From Schistosoma haematobium (Eukaryota; Platyhelminthes; Trematoda; Strigeidida; Schistosomatidae): a stretch of DNA of 64,000 bases. The notes beneath the pieces are model-generated. The model was not told the origin of the DNA, made no database searches, and saw only the letters and a list, made by a program, of their open reading frames with translations. Where the stretch lies: assembly GCF_000699445.3 (NCBI RefSeq), contig NC_067199.1:33216902-33280901 (forward strand), in the 5' to 3' direction. Position numbers and translations under genes: made by a program. Below are positions 1-13,540 of the stretch, piece by piece (position 1 is the stretch's first letter; the number at the start of each line of letters is the position of its first letter).

Positions 1-700
1 CAATTGTTAACAATTGTACAGTTGATCGTTACCTATTTTTTTATAAATGCCTTGGTAAATTAAAATAAATGCAATGATAATAAATATTTACAGTGAATAG
101 TTGCTTATTATCAGGAATTGATTATATTTGTACAAAAAATAATTTCAGTTAACAAACAGTATATTTTCATAATTTCCATCAAGGTCTGATCTTTGTTGGC
201 CGTTTGTTAAAAACCAGGAAGCATTAGATAGCTGTTTCTTCCTAGTACGTTACGCCTCGACAGCGTAGATCCACAAATCAATTTGGGATTAAACCCCGGA
301 TACTAGGTCCCACACTTGAATACTTAGCCTCTAGCCTACTCAGAGAGATCCAGTGGTGTATATGTTTCACTTCAATCGGCTACGATATTGTGCGACTATT
401 TTTGATTACCTGAGCTGAATAACTGTCACATACTTGACATGGTTGAATTCCATTAGCCACGACTTCTCACTAAACCTCCAGGAATTGAACTTAGAAGTTA
501 GTCATTAGGGAACACAGTATATTAATCGAAAATAAAATTAACTGGAATTTCTTCCTTATCTAAAATTTAAAAATCGATCATTAGTCTATGACTAATGATC
601 GATTCTGGAACAGAACAGGTGTCTGATGTCCTTTAATTCTCATTTTTTAAATATCGTTCTGGAAATACCACCAATCTATGGTGACAAAATTATTGATTTA
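1..700. other. No gene recognised; degenerate repeat and palindrome
   Basis: AT-rich sequence. Positions 240-520 look like an old dispersed tRNA-related repeat (a weak match in style to 12200-12480), but I cannot name it. A short perfect palindrome lies at 572-604. Confidence 0.4.
572..604. repeat. Perfect 33-nt hairpin palindrome
   Basis: Arms AATCGATCATTAGTC (572-586) and GACTAATGATCGATT (590-604) are exact reverse complements around a 3-nt loop. Confidence 0.9.
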
Positions 701-859
701 GGTTAACTTCCTCTCTCTGTGTGTAGGGAAATGGCCAAGAATCTTCGAGTAGTTCAGTTCCGGGATTCCCTTTCTAGCTGCTACAGAGCGGCATTACTGG
801 TTTGATAGTGTTAAGTTCTCTGAGCTGCATAGTTTTATTGTCATTCTAGGAAACATCAT

Positions 860-2000
860 CAGCACGTACTTCATGTAGAAGTAAACATTTTAGGTATTCC
901 ATAACTCTTACATCAATCCGTTCTTGTAGCCCTGATGATGATTGATTATCCTCGTAAATTTTGTTGTCTTCAACCGTTCTTTTATTCAAGTCGACTATTT
1001 TGCAACGTTTACCTTCTCTCTGGTTGTTAATCAGCCTTCATCGAACAGGTTGATAAATCGGGTCTAATTCGACTTGTTTATTGATTACTAGTCAGGTTTC
1101 ATAGTTTTAATGTCTAACTCCAACTCTCGGTGCCATATGTTATTTAGTTTGATGCTTGTCTTCTTACTTTGAGGATACAATGATAGAGTTTATCTTGTAA
1201 TGCAGTTTGATGATTTCTTTATAGCGAGTTCTATCCACCTTCAGAGTCACTTCCCAACTCCCGTCTCTGCTAGTAGCTTGTTTGTTCCTTGTCACAGTAG
1301 ATTATTACCGATGGTCTTTGGTCAAAGGAGCTAGAATGTCTTGTGTAGATAGCAGTTTATGAATAAATGTACACTTTTGGTGATGGTTCTAGTATTTCTA
1401 AAAGTTTCAGCTCCACGCAATATGATTACTTTAACGTTAGTGTCGAAAATATCGACTTTGATCTTATATAACAATCATTTCGAGTTCCAGATGTTCTTCA
1501 TTAGCAGGAATGTTGTCTTTGATTTGTCTATTCCTACATTCGCATCTGCATCAGATCCTCCTTGTTTACCAATGGTACTGTTTAGGTACGTAACGGTTTT
1601 CACCCCTTTCAGAACTTGGTCATTAAGTGTGATTTGGTTGATGATCACTATATCGTATTTTAAGATCAGACATTTTCCCTAGTAAATGTTGAGGCCCACT
1701 TTTGCGGTGACAGATATTAATCTGTCATTCTTCATCTGTATTTACTATTGTTTATGAAATAGAAGGGTCATATCGTTGGCAAAGTCCGAAACTGTAACAG
1801 GATTTGTTAAACTTCACATTTCATCTAGTCAATCGATTTTGTCAAATAAAAATTTCATTAGGATTGGTCATAGTTGGGTAAAATTATTTGAAATAATATC
1901 GCGCGCTGAAATCATAGGTGTTCAACATACGGTGGTAAAACTAGATAATATTTGTAATCCTATAATAAAAATTAATTTATTGACTTTGAGTGACATGTTG
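860..2000 (-). mobile_element. RTE-like LINE relic, reverse transcriptase C-terminal part
   Basis: Reading the minus strand in shifting frames gives a decayed RTE/SR2-like reverse transcriptase. The order is: DFANDMTLLF (about 1760-1790, from an FADD catalytic box with the first Asp changed to Asn); KVGLNI and ILKYDIVIINQITL; VKTVTYLNSTIGKQGGSDAD; LLMKNIWNSK; a GAETF block; and SSNCITR near 1200-1250. There are many stops and frameshifts, so it is inactive. Outer limits are approximate. Confidence 0.75.
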
Positions 2001-2384
2001 TAACCATTGTAATTTCTTAATTAATCGACATCCTTACTATCATCTAAATAGAATTTTTTTTCAAAAAGATGAATATTGCTTTGATGGTTTGTCAAAAAAT
2101 TGAATTCTTGGAGGATGTTTTAATATTTTGAAAAAAGAAATTGTGAAGGATTGGAATGAAGAAAGTCTGAAACACTGAAAATAGTTTTAAAAAAAAGTAA
2201 ACACTTAATATTGCTATTAGACATATTGAGTCTTGAAACTCTAAGACAAATAAACAATAACGTTTTTCAAAGAAGAGACAAACTCGTATAAACCACAAAC
2301 ATAAGTTACATACGCTTTGCAAAAGTTGGTCACCTTTGAAACTTAGTGTTGTGGATGCGGAGGAATAGACCAATAATTATCATG

Positions 2385-2830
2385 TTAAGTCCAATGGTAT
2401 CCTTGGACTTTAGATGGACATTTCCTATTGGTCGATATCTGTTCACTTGTTGAATATTGTACAAAATGTTGTCTTCTATTTTATGGTACGATGTGGTATG
2501 CTTGATTGGTATATAAACAAAGTATGTTTGAAATATAATGATTCATATCTCTGGGGCTGTGACTTGTGTTCTGGACTCAGGTGACTGGGCTAGACAGGGA
2601 AGCGAGACCAATCGAGACTCTAGGCCATCCGTTCGTGTTTACGTGTCACTGTAATCGATCGATAAGTACGCTGCTCTCTAATTCTCCAGTCAAGGACACA
2701 ACAATTAGCACAGGGTAAAAATCGACAGCAACTTAAATTCATAACACTTAGGCATTTAAATTTATGGGTACGGGGTTCGAGTCTTGCCATAAACAATAAA
2801 ATTGAGATGAAATTACACTCAATGGACAAA
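2385..2830 (+). repeat. LTR-like dispersed repeat, family D
   Basis: Shares blocks such as GTTCTGGACTCA...GGGCTAG with the reverse complement of 17190-17400, and TTTTATGG...GATGTGGT with 32140-32400. It is richer in GC than its surroundings. It resembles the end or LTR of a retroelement; no coding capacity was seen. Confidence 0.45.
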
Positions 2831-3439
2831 TTTCAGACGACATAAAACATTTGTCCTGATAACATATTTTCAAAAATATACTTTATCTTATTATGCAGTT
2901 ATTTGACTTAAACTAGTTATTTCCATTTCTTCTTAGAACTTGGCAATGATGAGTTAACCGATACTGTTTATATGTACTTGCAAAACATTAATAATTAAAC
3001 TCATATTGATTTGAACATTGAAATTAGAATTTTTAGTTGATATGACACAGAATAGATATTACTTTTTTTCAATAAAAACAAAATCTAGAGATATAGCATG
3101 ACCTTTCGAATTTAAAAAAGGAATACCCTTTTCTGTGTTTATTCACATTACTGGATATAAATCAAATTAAAATTATGCATTTTCTGATTATTTATTTGTA
3201 TACAGTATAAAGATTTAAATGTTTATGGTCTGAAGTATTGAACTGTACATATACATATATGTACAATGTTAATGTAAGCATGAGATTTCAAGCATAGATA
3301 CATGTAAGATAGTAGAGAGTAGTTTGTGAAAATCTAAAATTTGATAAGTAAATCATTTTTATTGAAAGAAACTTAATCAAACTTACGTGTGTTCATGGAT
3401 TTGTGAACATATATTCAACTGAGTATTACTATATACATG

Positions 3440-3442
<3 letters not shown>

Positions 3443-3476
<34 letters not shown>
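3443..3476. repeat. (AT)n microsatellite
   Basis: Uninterrupted AT dinucleotides, about 17 units. Confidence 0.95.
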
Positions 3477-3479
<3 letters not shown>

Positions 3480-3590
3480 TTAGTTATGTTATTAATCTTA
3501 GATGAATCAACCTAAATTCATTGAATTAAGAGATAGTGATGTATTAATTTATGTCAGTAGTTTCTTACTAACCTTTAATTTTAAAGTAAT

Positions 3591-3594
<4 letters not shown>

Positions 3595-3633
<39 letters not shown>
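3595..3633. repeat. (AT)n microsatellite
   Basis: Uninterrupted AT dinucleotides, about 19 units, 120 bp downstream of a similar tract. Confidence 0.95.
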
Positions 3634-3634
<1 letters not shown>

Positions 3635-3934
3635 CCTATGTAAGGTTTGGATAATCTAGAGGTACACACTGTGATATTCATAAAATTAGTTCAATAAACG
3701 AAACTGGAGAAATGAATCTTGATATGAATCAATTCATTAAAACAATCTAAATCGACGTATTATATCAATCGCTAAACAACACCAACTAGCCAACTAATAA
3801 ATGACTTATTTCATGTTGTTTTTGAAATTCTGATAAGAAGTTATGACTAGTAGAGTTTATATTTGTTAATAGTGAAATAGTTATTACTGTTGACAGTGAA
3901 TGGTTGTTGTACTTCTTCGATAATTGGTTGAAGT

Positions 3935-4065
3935 TGGATTGTACCATTGGATGCCTACCCAGTGGTTTTAACTGTTCGATCTCTGTTGGAGTTGTGTATA
4001 CACACTGTTGAGAAGTTCTGCAGTAGGATGTAGCAAATGTCTAGTCCCCTCTGGTTTTTAGTGGT
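3935..4065 (+). mobile_element. Degenerate Smα-like SINE
   Basis: CCATTGGATGCCTACCCAGTGG, then a broken ribozyme region (CACTGTTGAGAAGTTC) and GTCTAGTCCCC, resemble the tRNA-like head and hammerhead part of the better copy at 27765-28012. The core is destroyed. Confidence 0.45.
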
Positions 4066-4575
4066 AGAGAAAGTAAGATCAATCTATGGCAAACCCAACC
4101 TACGCATTAAACCATTATACTCAAAATTCCTTCAATTAAACAAGATATAATGTTAAAAATATGTGGTAGCATTTTGCTGAGTTTTGTGGTTAATTGTAAA
4201 TTATTCATCATTGTTTCGGGCAACACCCTCAATCTGATGGAATAAGAAAAAGTGTGCTGATAATAATCTTGAGCAAGTAATTTTCATTTACTTCTAGTTA
4301 GGTGCCTAGAAAAATATTATTGATAAAGAAAACTATCGCTTTCTCAGCTTTGAATAAGGGAATCTGTATTAAGACTATAACTTTGGATGAATGAACTGCT
4401 TTAAATGAAAACGTTTTGAAAGGATTTAGTCCCAAAAAATACTTTTTGTAGATAACCTGTGAAGTATAGCAATAAGTTTAGTACTCTAGAAAGTTTTATT
4501 CAGTGGCTAAAAAATAATCAGATATATTGAGATTTACATTTATAGAAATGAAGTCTACTCATGTTGCTCAAGTAA

Positions 4576-4866
4576 GATTATGAACCGATCAATGCTAGAC
4601 CGCCATTGAAAACACTGAAGCACTAGAAGTTCGTTGCGTACAAGCACTGGACTCCCTAGTTATGTGTATCCACTGTCCCGCGAACCCAGGACCGTCAAGC
4701 TCGCGGTTTTTCGGGTTCAAGTCCCGCTCAAAGAATAGTGGATGCGCACTGCCAAGGAGTACGATACCAGGAAGAAACGAATGTCCAGTGCTCCCAGGTT
4801 TCCACTGGTGGTCTAACATTGATCGGTTCATGACTTGAATATAAAAATGAACAATCTCCACATCCC
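4576..4866. mobile_element. Two Smα-like SINE parts head to head (inverted pair)
   Basis: 4576-about 4690 is in minus orientation (GAACCGATCAATGCTAGACC) and about 4690-4866 in plus orientation (GGTCTAACATTGATCGGTTC), giving a 290-bp imperfect palindrome. A tRNA-like B-box sequence (GGGTTCAAGTCCC) is visible near 4712-4726. Both hammerhead cores are broken. Confidence 0.7.
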
Positions 4867-4939
4867 CATACTGTTAATGAGTTAAACTTTACAACCACTA
4901 GTGATAATATAAATATCATTACTACCATTTAAACTGGTT

Positions 4940-6100
4940 CACTGCTCTACTACTCTCCCTTGTATTAAATGATTGTCATTAAGCGCTCTAATTAGACTGA
5001 TGTAACATGCATTAATCCTGTCAGTCTTATCTTCACATGACCTATGAAATTCTGCTATGGTTATGCTGTTTTAATTATTTTCCCAAATCAAACTGTTGGA
5101 TATTTTGACCACGTGTGTAAACCATTTTCCATCATCGTTCTACCGAAAATAACAAACATACTTAATGTAGTTTAATTTACATATATTCAAATTTTATATT
5201 ATAGACTAACTGTCAAACAAACAAAGATTTTCAAGTCTCGTGAATAAATTTCGACCATCAGTACTCCTGAGTCAGAATCCAATAGCCAAGGCATGCCTAT
5301 TATTAGCGAGTACATTATTATCATTACTAAAGGGGGTTACCAGAGATTACTGGATTTCAAAATTTACATCACTGACTGATCTTAGACAATTACATTTGTT
5401 ATTAGTTTGAAATTTGTATAATGTTCATAACTTTACATAAGATTTGTTTTTAAGGCCAACCAATTCCTTCCCAAGTCTAGTACTTTGTAATACACAATGA
5501 AATAATCTACACTGTGTTAATAATGATGTTATGCAAAGATATTTTGACTGACCAAATTCGGGGGAAATATTAAACAGTTTCCTGGGAAGTGCTTTAATCA
5601 TCAATATGATTTTAGAAGGTTCTCAAACAAGTATTGGCTGATAAGTGTATATCTTTGTACATCTCACATGAGTGGGTAATAATTACTCTTTCTTTTATTG
5701 GTTGACAAATATAGAGAAACTTTATGTATCAAATTTTATCTTAATGCATATACTTTCTTTTCTATAAGTTATATGTAAAGCAACTAGTATTTCTATGCAA
5801 AAATATTTATTTATTTAGTGTATATTTTCATATAGAGGTAGCGGAGTTAATAAATACTTTTCACTATGATTCAGTTGACAAGAACGTAAATTGTAAAGGA
5901 ATAAATTTAATTCACATTTGACCCTGTACCATTTATTTGTTTATTTGTATTCTTGAAATCCTGTAAATAATCTTTTGTTGTTTAAACCAATTTGAATATA
6001 TAAGAAATCGTTGTATATACGTATGTATATGTTTTCGTACATACAATACACAGTTCAGGGTTGGCATATTTAATTTAGTCAAACCTGAAGATTTTCAATT
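4940..6100. other. No feature recognised
   Basis: AT-rich, low-complexity sequence without an open frame, family repeat or splice-bounded exon that I can support. Confidence 0.4.
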
Positions 6101-6218
6101 TTTCAATGCTTTATTTTTCACATTCATTCGAAAATAATTTTATGCATATTATGTTATATAAAAAAAGGTCACTACTGTATATCATTGAGGCTGTTATTAC
6201 TTATAAAGTTTGTGGGAA

Positions 6219-6974
<756 letters not shown>

Positions 6975-7581
6975 TCATTGATTTTGCTTGATAGTTTGTT
7001 AGGTATTAAGTTTTGTAATCAATTTCCCGGTAGAAACATAGTGTTTTAAAATAAATACATTATACCATCTTGGGCATCAAAACAGTAAAACAATTTATAT
7101 TGGATTAAAGCTAGAATCTTCTGATCCTGGAACAAGCATGTTACATTATTAAGTCGACGTCAGAGGTAAAATGCTATTCATTCCCTCACTATATGTTAGA
7201 TGCACTGTCCTATCGTCCTTGGCAGATCAGGCAACCTGAAAGTCACGAGTTGAACATCAGAGCATACGACAGTCTAGGTACCCCATATTACATAACATAA
7301 CCATGAAACTAAACTGAAAACCAACATCAAAGATAATTTTTATACCTTAAGATTGATATCAGGTACTCAGTGTTAACTTGTTCTAGAATAATATTTAGTT
7401 TTCTGATATTATGTCATTTAACTGAAACTCATTAGGTCATTCAACGATGACGATGAAAAAAAACAGAGTCCTATTGGCATATGAGTTAGAAAAATTTTAT
7501 CATGAGTTAAATATGATAAGAGAATGTTAACTTTCCAATTTTAATTTCAATGACTTAATAGTAGTATATTTACTAAGAAGA

Positions 7582-7797
7582 ATGGTTTTGTTTGGGTTAA
7601 ACCAACACGAAGTGTATGTTTATAATACATTAAACAAATGTGACATTGCCTCTCTTGCTAGTTTTCTTCTTGACATCAATGGTTATCAGTTCTTTAATAA
7701 AGAAAATATCAAAATACTGGTTTTCAAAAGTAATGATCTAGGTTTTCCTACTAAGTTTACAAATGGTGTCATTAAAGTAAGTAATTCCATCATTGGA
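7582..7797 (+). CDS. Unassigned open frame, possible upstream exon
   Basis: An open frame of 72 residues (MVLFGLNQHEVYVYNTLNKC and on) that ends exactly at AAA|GTAAGT in phase 0, which is the phase needed by the exon at 14148. The composition is more protein-like than neighbouring noise, but there is no hydrophobic N-terminal or Cys pattern expected of NCLX. It may be a chance frame, a 5' exon of the exchanger, or part of another transcript. Confidence 0.2.
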
Positions 7798-8024
7798 AAC
7801 AACTGGTAGTTAGTTTCTTTTGATCTGAGTTTTATTTCTGATGGAATTTATTTCTAAGACTTATAACGAACTTAGAAAAACACTCGCTTTTACTAATTGG
7901 ATCAATCAGATAGATTGTTGTTTTTAATGAAGCAGTTTTTAATCTCAAATGAAGCATTAGACTATTTACGATGGAATATAAATATTTGTTAGTTTAATTT
8001 ACGAACTTATATTAGTTAGAAAAA

Positions 8025-8175
8025 CATTGGAGACCTGGAGGCATCAGACGGCCATCTCATTCTAGTATAAGATTATTCAGCAGTGTACATTCACTACTAC
8101 AGGTTTTCAATGATGGTTTAGCTACAATTTGAACTATGAAATTTCTACAATCTCCACAAATCCCCTTATATAAAT
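8025..8175. mobile_element. Degenerate Smα-like SINE inverted pair
   Basis: 8025-8098 matches the Smα ribozyme region in minus orientation (GGCATCAGACGGCCATCTC...CAGCAGTG). 8100-8175 matches the 3' part in plus orientation (CAGGTTTTCAATGATGG, then CTCCACAAATCCCC). Confidence 0.55.
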
Positions 8176-8689
8176 GTTGTGTTTGCGTCAGGTTTTAATG
8201 AATAATAACTCTGAATGAAGTGTCTCTTCTACATTATATTCAACCAACAAGAGCTTTTGTTAGAAAACGATAATAATATTAATCACTGATCTAGTTATAT
8301 TTGTTAGTTATGTTGTGATATTGTAAACTGAATACATAAGTGAAGTTATTGATTGATTAATGTCTAGTACTACGTAGTTTAGTTTTTTTAATTTTTACTA
8401 TTGATGAATATAAGTAGAATATACAAGACTTAGTGTCATCAGACATAATTTCTCTGATATCATTATTGTATAGAAAGTGTTTATCCGTTTTCTTTGCTTT
8501 TACCTCTGTATTGAGCCATATTAGTCATTGTTTAGTCATAATTTTTAATCTGTATTAGCTTGTTATCTGATTAATTATCCTTTCTTGTGGTGTTTGACTT
8601 GGTGTTTTGACCTTTAAAAATCAGTATAATTATATAAAGGTTTATTAAAACAGTATATAATATCATTGTACAAATCGATGACTACTTAC

Positions 8690-9010
8690 TATTACTGTCT
8701 ATGATTGACTAATCATTGGGTAATGACTAGTGTCATGTTTGTTTAGTCCTTTAATGTTGATCAAATTCTATAGACGAAGTTGAAGTAAGATCACTAATCT
8801 AAGTGAATTGGTATCACTTGTACTATGTTAGGTGATTGGAGGCAATCGATAGGAAACCTCAGACCTAAGGTTCGTCTCAGATTGTGAAGTTAAGTGAAGA
8901 CGGTTTAGATCTTAAAGAAAGCATCAGTACACCTTTCTGATGAGTGCAAAATGGCACAAAATCTAGATATACGGTTTCTTGTCCGGTTACCTTCAGCAGT
9001 TCAACATTAT
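8690..9010 (+). repeat. Dispersed repeat family B
   Basis: Blocks GACTAGTGTCATGTTTGTTTAG, TAGTCCTTTAATGTTGATC, GATTGGAGG and CTGATGAGTGCAAAATGGCAC recur at 15850-16060, 25340-25700 and 57895-58150, all in plus orientation. The family name is unknown to me; it may be the untranslated end of a LINE. Confidence 0.55.
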
Positions 9011-9489
9011 CAATATTATAGAGAACTGACATATTAAATGGAAGGAAAAATGCTCGAAAATGATAGGTATTGCACTTTTATCGAACACTGAGACGGGATG
9101 ATTGTGCTTACACGTTAAAATTAAGCTAAGTGTTATTAAAGGTAACTTTTTAACAATGCAAATGATTTGATTTTAATTTCAAATATATATATATCATTTG
9201 GGAAACTACTAAGAACTGCAGTACATTGAACATCGATTCGGTCCTAACTGATAGTATATTAGTGGCACAGACCAACGAATCCATAGTAAATCAAGCTCAG
9301 GACCTTAAAGTTTCTCCAGAGGTTCTAAGTTTTAAGCTGTTGGGTCGGAATTCGATGATTCATGTTACTAAATTTATTCAACTTGTAAAGAGAAAATTTT
9401 TACTCAGGGAGTCAGCCAGATAGATGAGATATTAATATATCATTTACATGAAATAAGGCTAGGTACTTTGAATATTTTAAACAACTGGG

Positions 9490-9610
9490 ATCCAACATAA
9501 GCACCTAATGTTATTGTGCTTGCCTAAAGACTAGAAGGTCATGGGTTTAACCTTGTAGAGGATCATTTGTAGACATCACTACAGAGTTATAGACTAAAGT
9601 TGTACATATG
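9490..9610 (+). repeat. Possible tRNA-derived repeat fragment
   Basis: GACTAGAAGGTCATGGGTTT resembles the segment ahead of the B box in the SINE at 27765-28012 (AACTGATAGGTCATGGGTT). Only this short block supports it. Confidence 0.3.
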
Positions 9611-10689
9611 TTCGTTGAGTTTCGATTTTCAATGACTTTCTAGTTGATTGTTGTTTGTGGTAAAATTTGCTTTAAGGGTAATCAAAATGTTTATATGATC
9701 ATCTAAATAAAAAATGAATCTATTGAGTTTAATTGATGAACTAAACGAGGTGACGTTCTTACATAGGAACTTTTATTTCTGACGGTCAACGTTCACGGCC
9801 ACTGTATTTATCATAGCGACATTCGAATAAAAATATGTAAGTTGATAAGACTATTGTGTCATCAATTTTTGGTTTAAATTATATTCATTGCAAACGCAAG
9901 TGATATATAAGCTGTCTGAAACTGATAAGACTTGTTTGAACCTAGGGGTGCTTTCGATTATTTTCACTGGTCTTACACTAAGTTATAACATATGCGTGGA
10001 TGCAAGTTAGTTGATTGAATTCTTATCTTGATAAACTCTAGGAATAACTGGAATTTCCAATATGAGCTACTTCAGAATAAATGGTTTACGATTAGTTTAT
10101 AAATTACTTCTTCATAAGTTTAAAAAAAATTGATAGTGTGTTGAAACCAAGCATTTGGTGGATTTAATCTATGTACATTAACTTAATTAATTGTTATATA
10201 ATGTAAAAAGCGTAATTTTCATCTCAGAATGTTCAGTTCATTGCCAATCAGTGATTGATGGTATCTACGGTATCTTAATTAAGTATAAAATGAAGACAAT
10301 TTAATTTGACTGAAGATTTAGTAATATGTAGAACATGCTGTACTTTTCGATTCGTGAAACAGCTGAACATAACACTTAGCTCATAAAGTGATATCTATAT
10401 CTATCCATGAATTTAGTTTCATCGCTCATTTGGTAGAGAATGGTTTAGGATTCCAAAAAAGATTTTAGAATAGATTTCATTACTGTGTAATAAAAGCGGT
10501 TTTGATATGAAATAACACGTATTACTGACTAACATTAAAAATTAACCGTATGCTTAAACTAAAATGAATCATTTGTCTATTAAATTAAAATGCTATAGTT
10601 TATAGTTTCAAAACAAATTAAAGTTTTATGACTCCCAATGGAAGTAATATGAAGAAATATAATGATAAAGTTAAATTACACGTAAACAG

Positions 10690-10800
10690 TATTTATGTGC
10701 ATCCTGTGAGGATTGCCTCAATGTTGCCTTAAGCCACTGGCATTATAAGCAGAGACGGATGGTGGGTAGTACAGGAATCCAGGACGCGTGTATACAGCTA
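10690..10800. repeat. Unclassified dispersed repeat
   Basis: A GC-richer block (GAGGATTGCCTCAATGTTGC, TAAGCCACTGG, TCCAGGACGCGTG) that stands out from AT-rich flanks and is non-coding. No second copy is in the window. Confidence 0.25.
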
Positions 10801-11121
10801 AAGAACTCAATCTAAGCAATTAAGCTGAATAGTTTTGGTTAGGATACATCTATCTGATTAATAATTATTACTAATTATTATGTATACTTGATAACTACTC
10901 ATATTGTATATTCATTTTTGCCAAAATGAAATAGTTAATAACTTCGAATAAATTGTATGACAACATTTAAATATATATACCCTATAAAACTGAACAATGG
11001 TGAGTAATCTTAGTACTATCACAATATTTTCTAGAACTATGAGACTTGTTAAATTAGTGTTTTAATTCGGTGAAAATGCTTATTATTTTAATGGCAATTA
11101 AAAAGAATATTTTTGATTGAG

Positions 11122-11245
11122 ATCATGAACCGATTGATGTTAGACCACCATTGAAAACCTGGAAGCACTGGACGACCGTTTCGTCCTATTGTGGGCCTCC
11201 TCAGAAGTGCACATCCACTATCCCGCTCGCGGGATTCGATTTAAT
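11122..11245 (-). mobile_element. Smα-like SINE with near-intact hammerhead core
   Basis: In minus orientation the core reads CTGAGGA (11198-11204 on the reverse strand) ... GAAAC (11178-11182), fitting the hammerhead consensus CUGANGA...GAAA. Stem II is GGCC/GGAC with one mismatch. Typical 3' sequence follows (GTCCAGTGCTTCCAGGTTTT). Confidence 0.75.
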
Positions 11246-12189
11246 ATGACATTCTCTAAAAAAAGTGTTGAGCGACGATAGATCTTTATGTTTTATACAG
11301 AAATCATTTCTATGTATAAATTTCTAAGTGTGTATTTCATATCAAAACTGTATCTAAACTAAAATTCATAAGACTTGAGATTGATAATTAAATAAATATA
11401 ATATATGTATTTGTATATGTTGAACAGTAAGTGGTAAAGTGAAAATTGGCACAAGTAACTGATAATTTATTGCATAATATATCCAAGGTTTATTCTTGAC
11501 TAAAGTAGCCAAAGACAGGCAAACAAACAAATAAACAAGTACGAAATTAAGTTAGTAAACAAAGTGAAAATGAAGTTTATCATTTGTTTACATCTGACTA
11601 TTATTTTAAAGAAAAAATGCTAGTGTGTGCATTTGTAATGAGACTTGATAAAAAAAGTACCTAAATAGGCCTATCAGGCAGAAAAAAAAGCAGACGGTAA
11701 TATGAAAGACAAGAACTGAACTGAACTAGATTGTATAGAATGTGTTAACAAAGTATAGTTATCTTATCAAATATGTGTTAGTTGTGTTTTTGTCCAAATT
11801 CATTTTGTATTATACATACAAATAAAAAATTTGTAAATAGGTGTGTTGATTATACAGAAACTGATAAATATTCATAAATTAATTTAAAAAAACAAACAAC
11901 TTGTGACCAGTGATGATGAAGGCATCGTATTTTACATCAATTTATGAACTGTAGACGAAATGAGACTGTTTTGTTCTCTTTGTTACTGTGTCTCTCTAAA
12001 TAGTCATGTGTTAACTACTTTTTAATTACCTTTTTACTGCAAACGCTGGGTACATTGATATTTCAGAAATACTTAGGGAATTTATAACGATAGTTTTCAC
12101 TACAATTAAACTTGCGTTGGACAAACAGAAGAGATGGAATTTGGTGAAAATTTTCAAGTTATATGGATAATATTACGAAATGACTTTAA

Positions 12190-12480
12190 TTGGACAACCA
12201 GTCAAAGCCAGAAATCACTGAATAGCTGCTTGTCCTAGTATCGGACAACTCACATCAGTGGTCACACAAGGGGTCGAATGCAAGACCTTCGTGTCTCGTG
12301 AAAAACAACTGAGACGGAGTTCATTGGTTTACATGTCTAACTTCAATCATTTCCTGATATTACACAACTATCTTCCTAAACCGTTGGTGTGCAACGACCT
12401 CACATCGACATGGTCAAACTTTACTAGTAAGGGCTTCTCAATAGAACCCTTAGGATTAATCTTGGAGATTAATCGCTAAT
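12190..12480. repeat. Unclassified dispersed repeat
   Basis: GC-richer, with retroposon-like phrases (GGTCGAATGCAAGACC resembles a decayed B box). The open frame here (73 codons) has no family resemblance and I regard it as chance. Confidence 0.3.
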
Positions 12481-13309
12481 AAACACAGGGTAATTAACAG
12501 CATATGAGAAGACTTATGGAAGTTATGGTTATCTAAATAGAGTCAGTTTGTGAAGTAAACTATAAAAATCCAAAAGTCATGGACAATTGTTTGCTTTTCA
12601 AAGTTTGAAACTTCTTAGCAATACTTCTCCAAAATATATCTCATGTGAATAATCCTTGAGCTTATTTGCATGGATTACTGTGAATTTCAGTGAAGTTTGT
12701 ATAATAGATTTTTATTCTTTTAATTTATTCAATATCAGTTGAAAATTGAATCACCTGATCATCTTTTTGATTTCAACAAAGTTATCCACCATACACTCTG
12801 TAACTCAGTTGAGATAGTGAACCTTCTTATAGATTTTTATTATTTTATTAAGCTCTGAAAAGTTCATTTATCACGTCAAAATAAATGGTTTTTAAATATA
12901 GTATAAGATGAGTTAGGACTTTTGTGAAGGATGTGAATGAATTGATAGAACAATGATTTTAAAGTATTTCTAGTTTATAATGTAGAACAACTAGGTTTTA
13001 TTACCGTTAACAAGTATTTATTCTAAGATAATATTTAATTAGCTCCATAAATAATTACTAATTACTAAAACAATTATCAAATATTATAGAGTTTAAATAT
13101 ATCGAATAGTGATTTATGCCTAGTTTGATAATCAGTAACAAACACATAAACAAACAAATCATTTTATCTACTGATACTGCCAACGACAGAAATATTCCAG
13201 AATAGAATACAATATCTTTTTTTAAAACCCTATATATTCTAGTTTAACCGATATATCTTAAGAAAAACACTTCACTATATTGATAAGTATAAGATCTATA
13301 TTGGGGATC

Positions 13310-13540
13310 TGTAGAGATTGTAGTATTTTCAAAATTGGAATCACTATTGTAAACATGGAAGCACTGGAAGTCTGTTTCATCCTAGTTTGGAACTTCTCAG
13401 CAGTGCGCATGCACAATCTAGCACGCGGGACTCAAACCTAGGGCCTTTAGTCTAGCGCGTGTATTCTAACATCTAGACCACTAAAATGGAATCCAAAGGA
13501 GTTAATATCTAACTTCAATTAATCCATGATCTTGTGTTTA
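13310..13540 (-). mobile_element. Smα-like SINE, dead ribozyme
   Basis: Minus orientation. The ribozyme region reads CTGAGAA instead of CTGANGA, so an invariant G is lost. Tail fragments of a plus-orientation copy follow at 13551-13600 (GGTGGTTTAGCCTAGATCGA). Confidence 0.65.

Noticed and set aside
1359..1682. Forward 107-codon open frame
   Set aside because: It is the antisense shadow of the RTE-like reverse transcriptase relic that reads on the minus strand.
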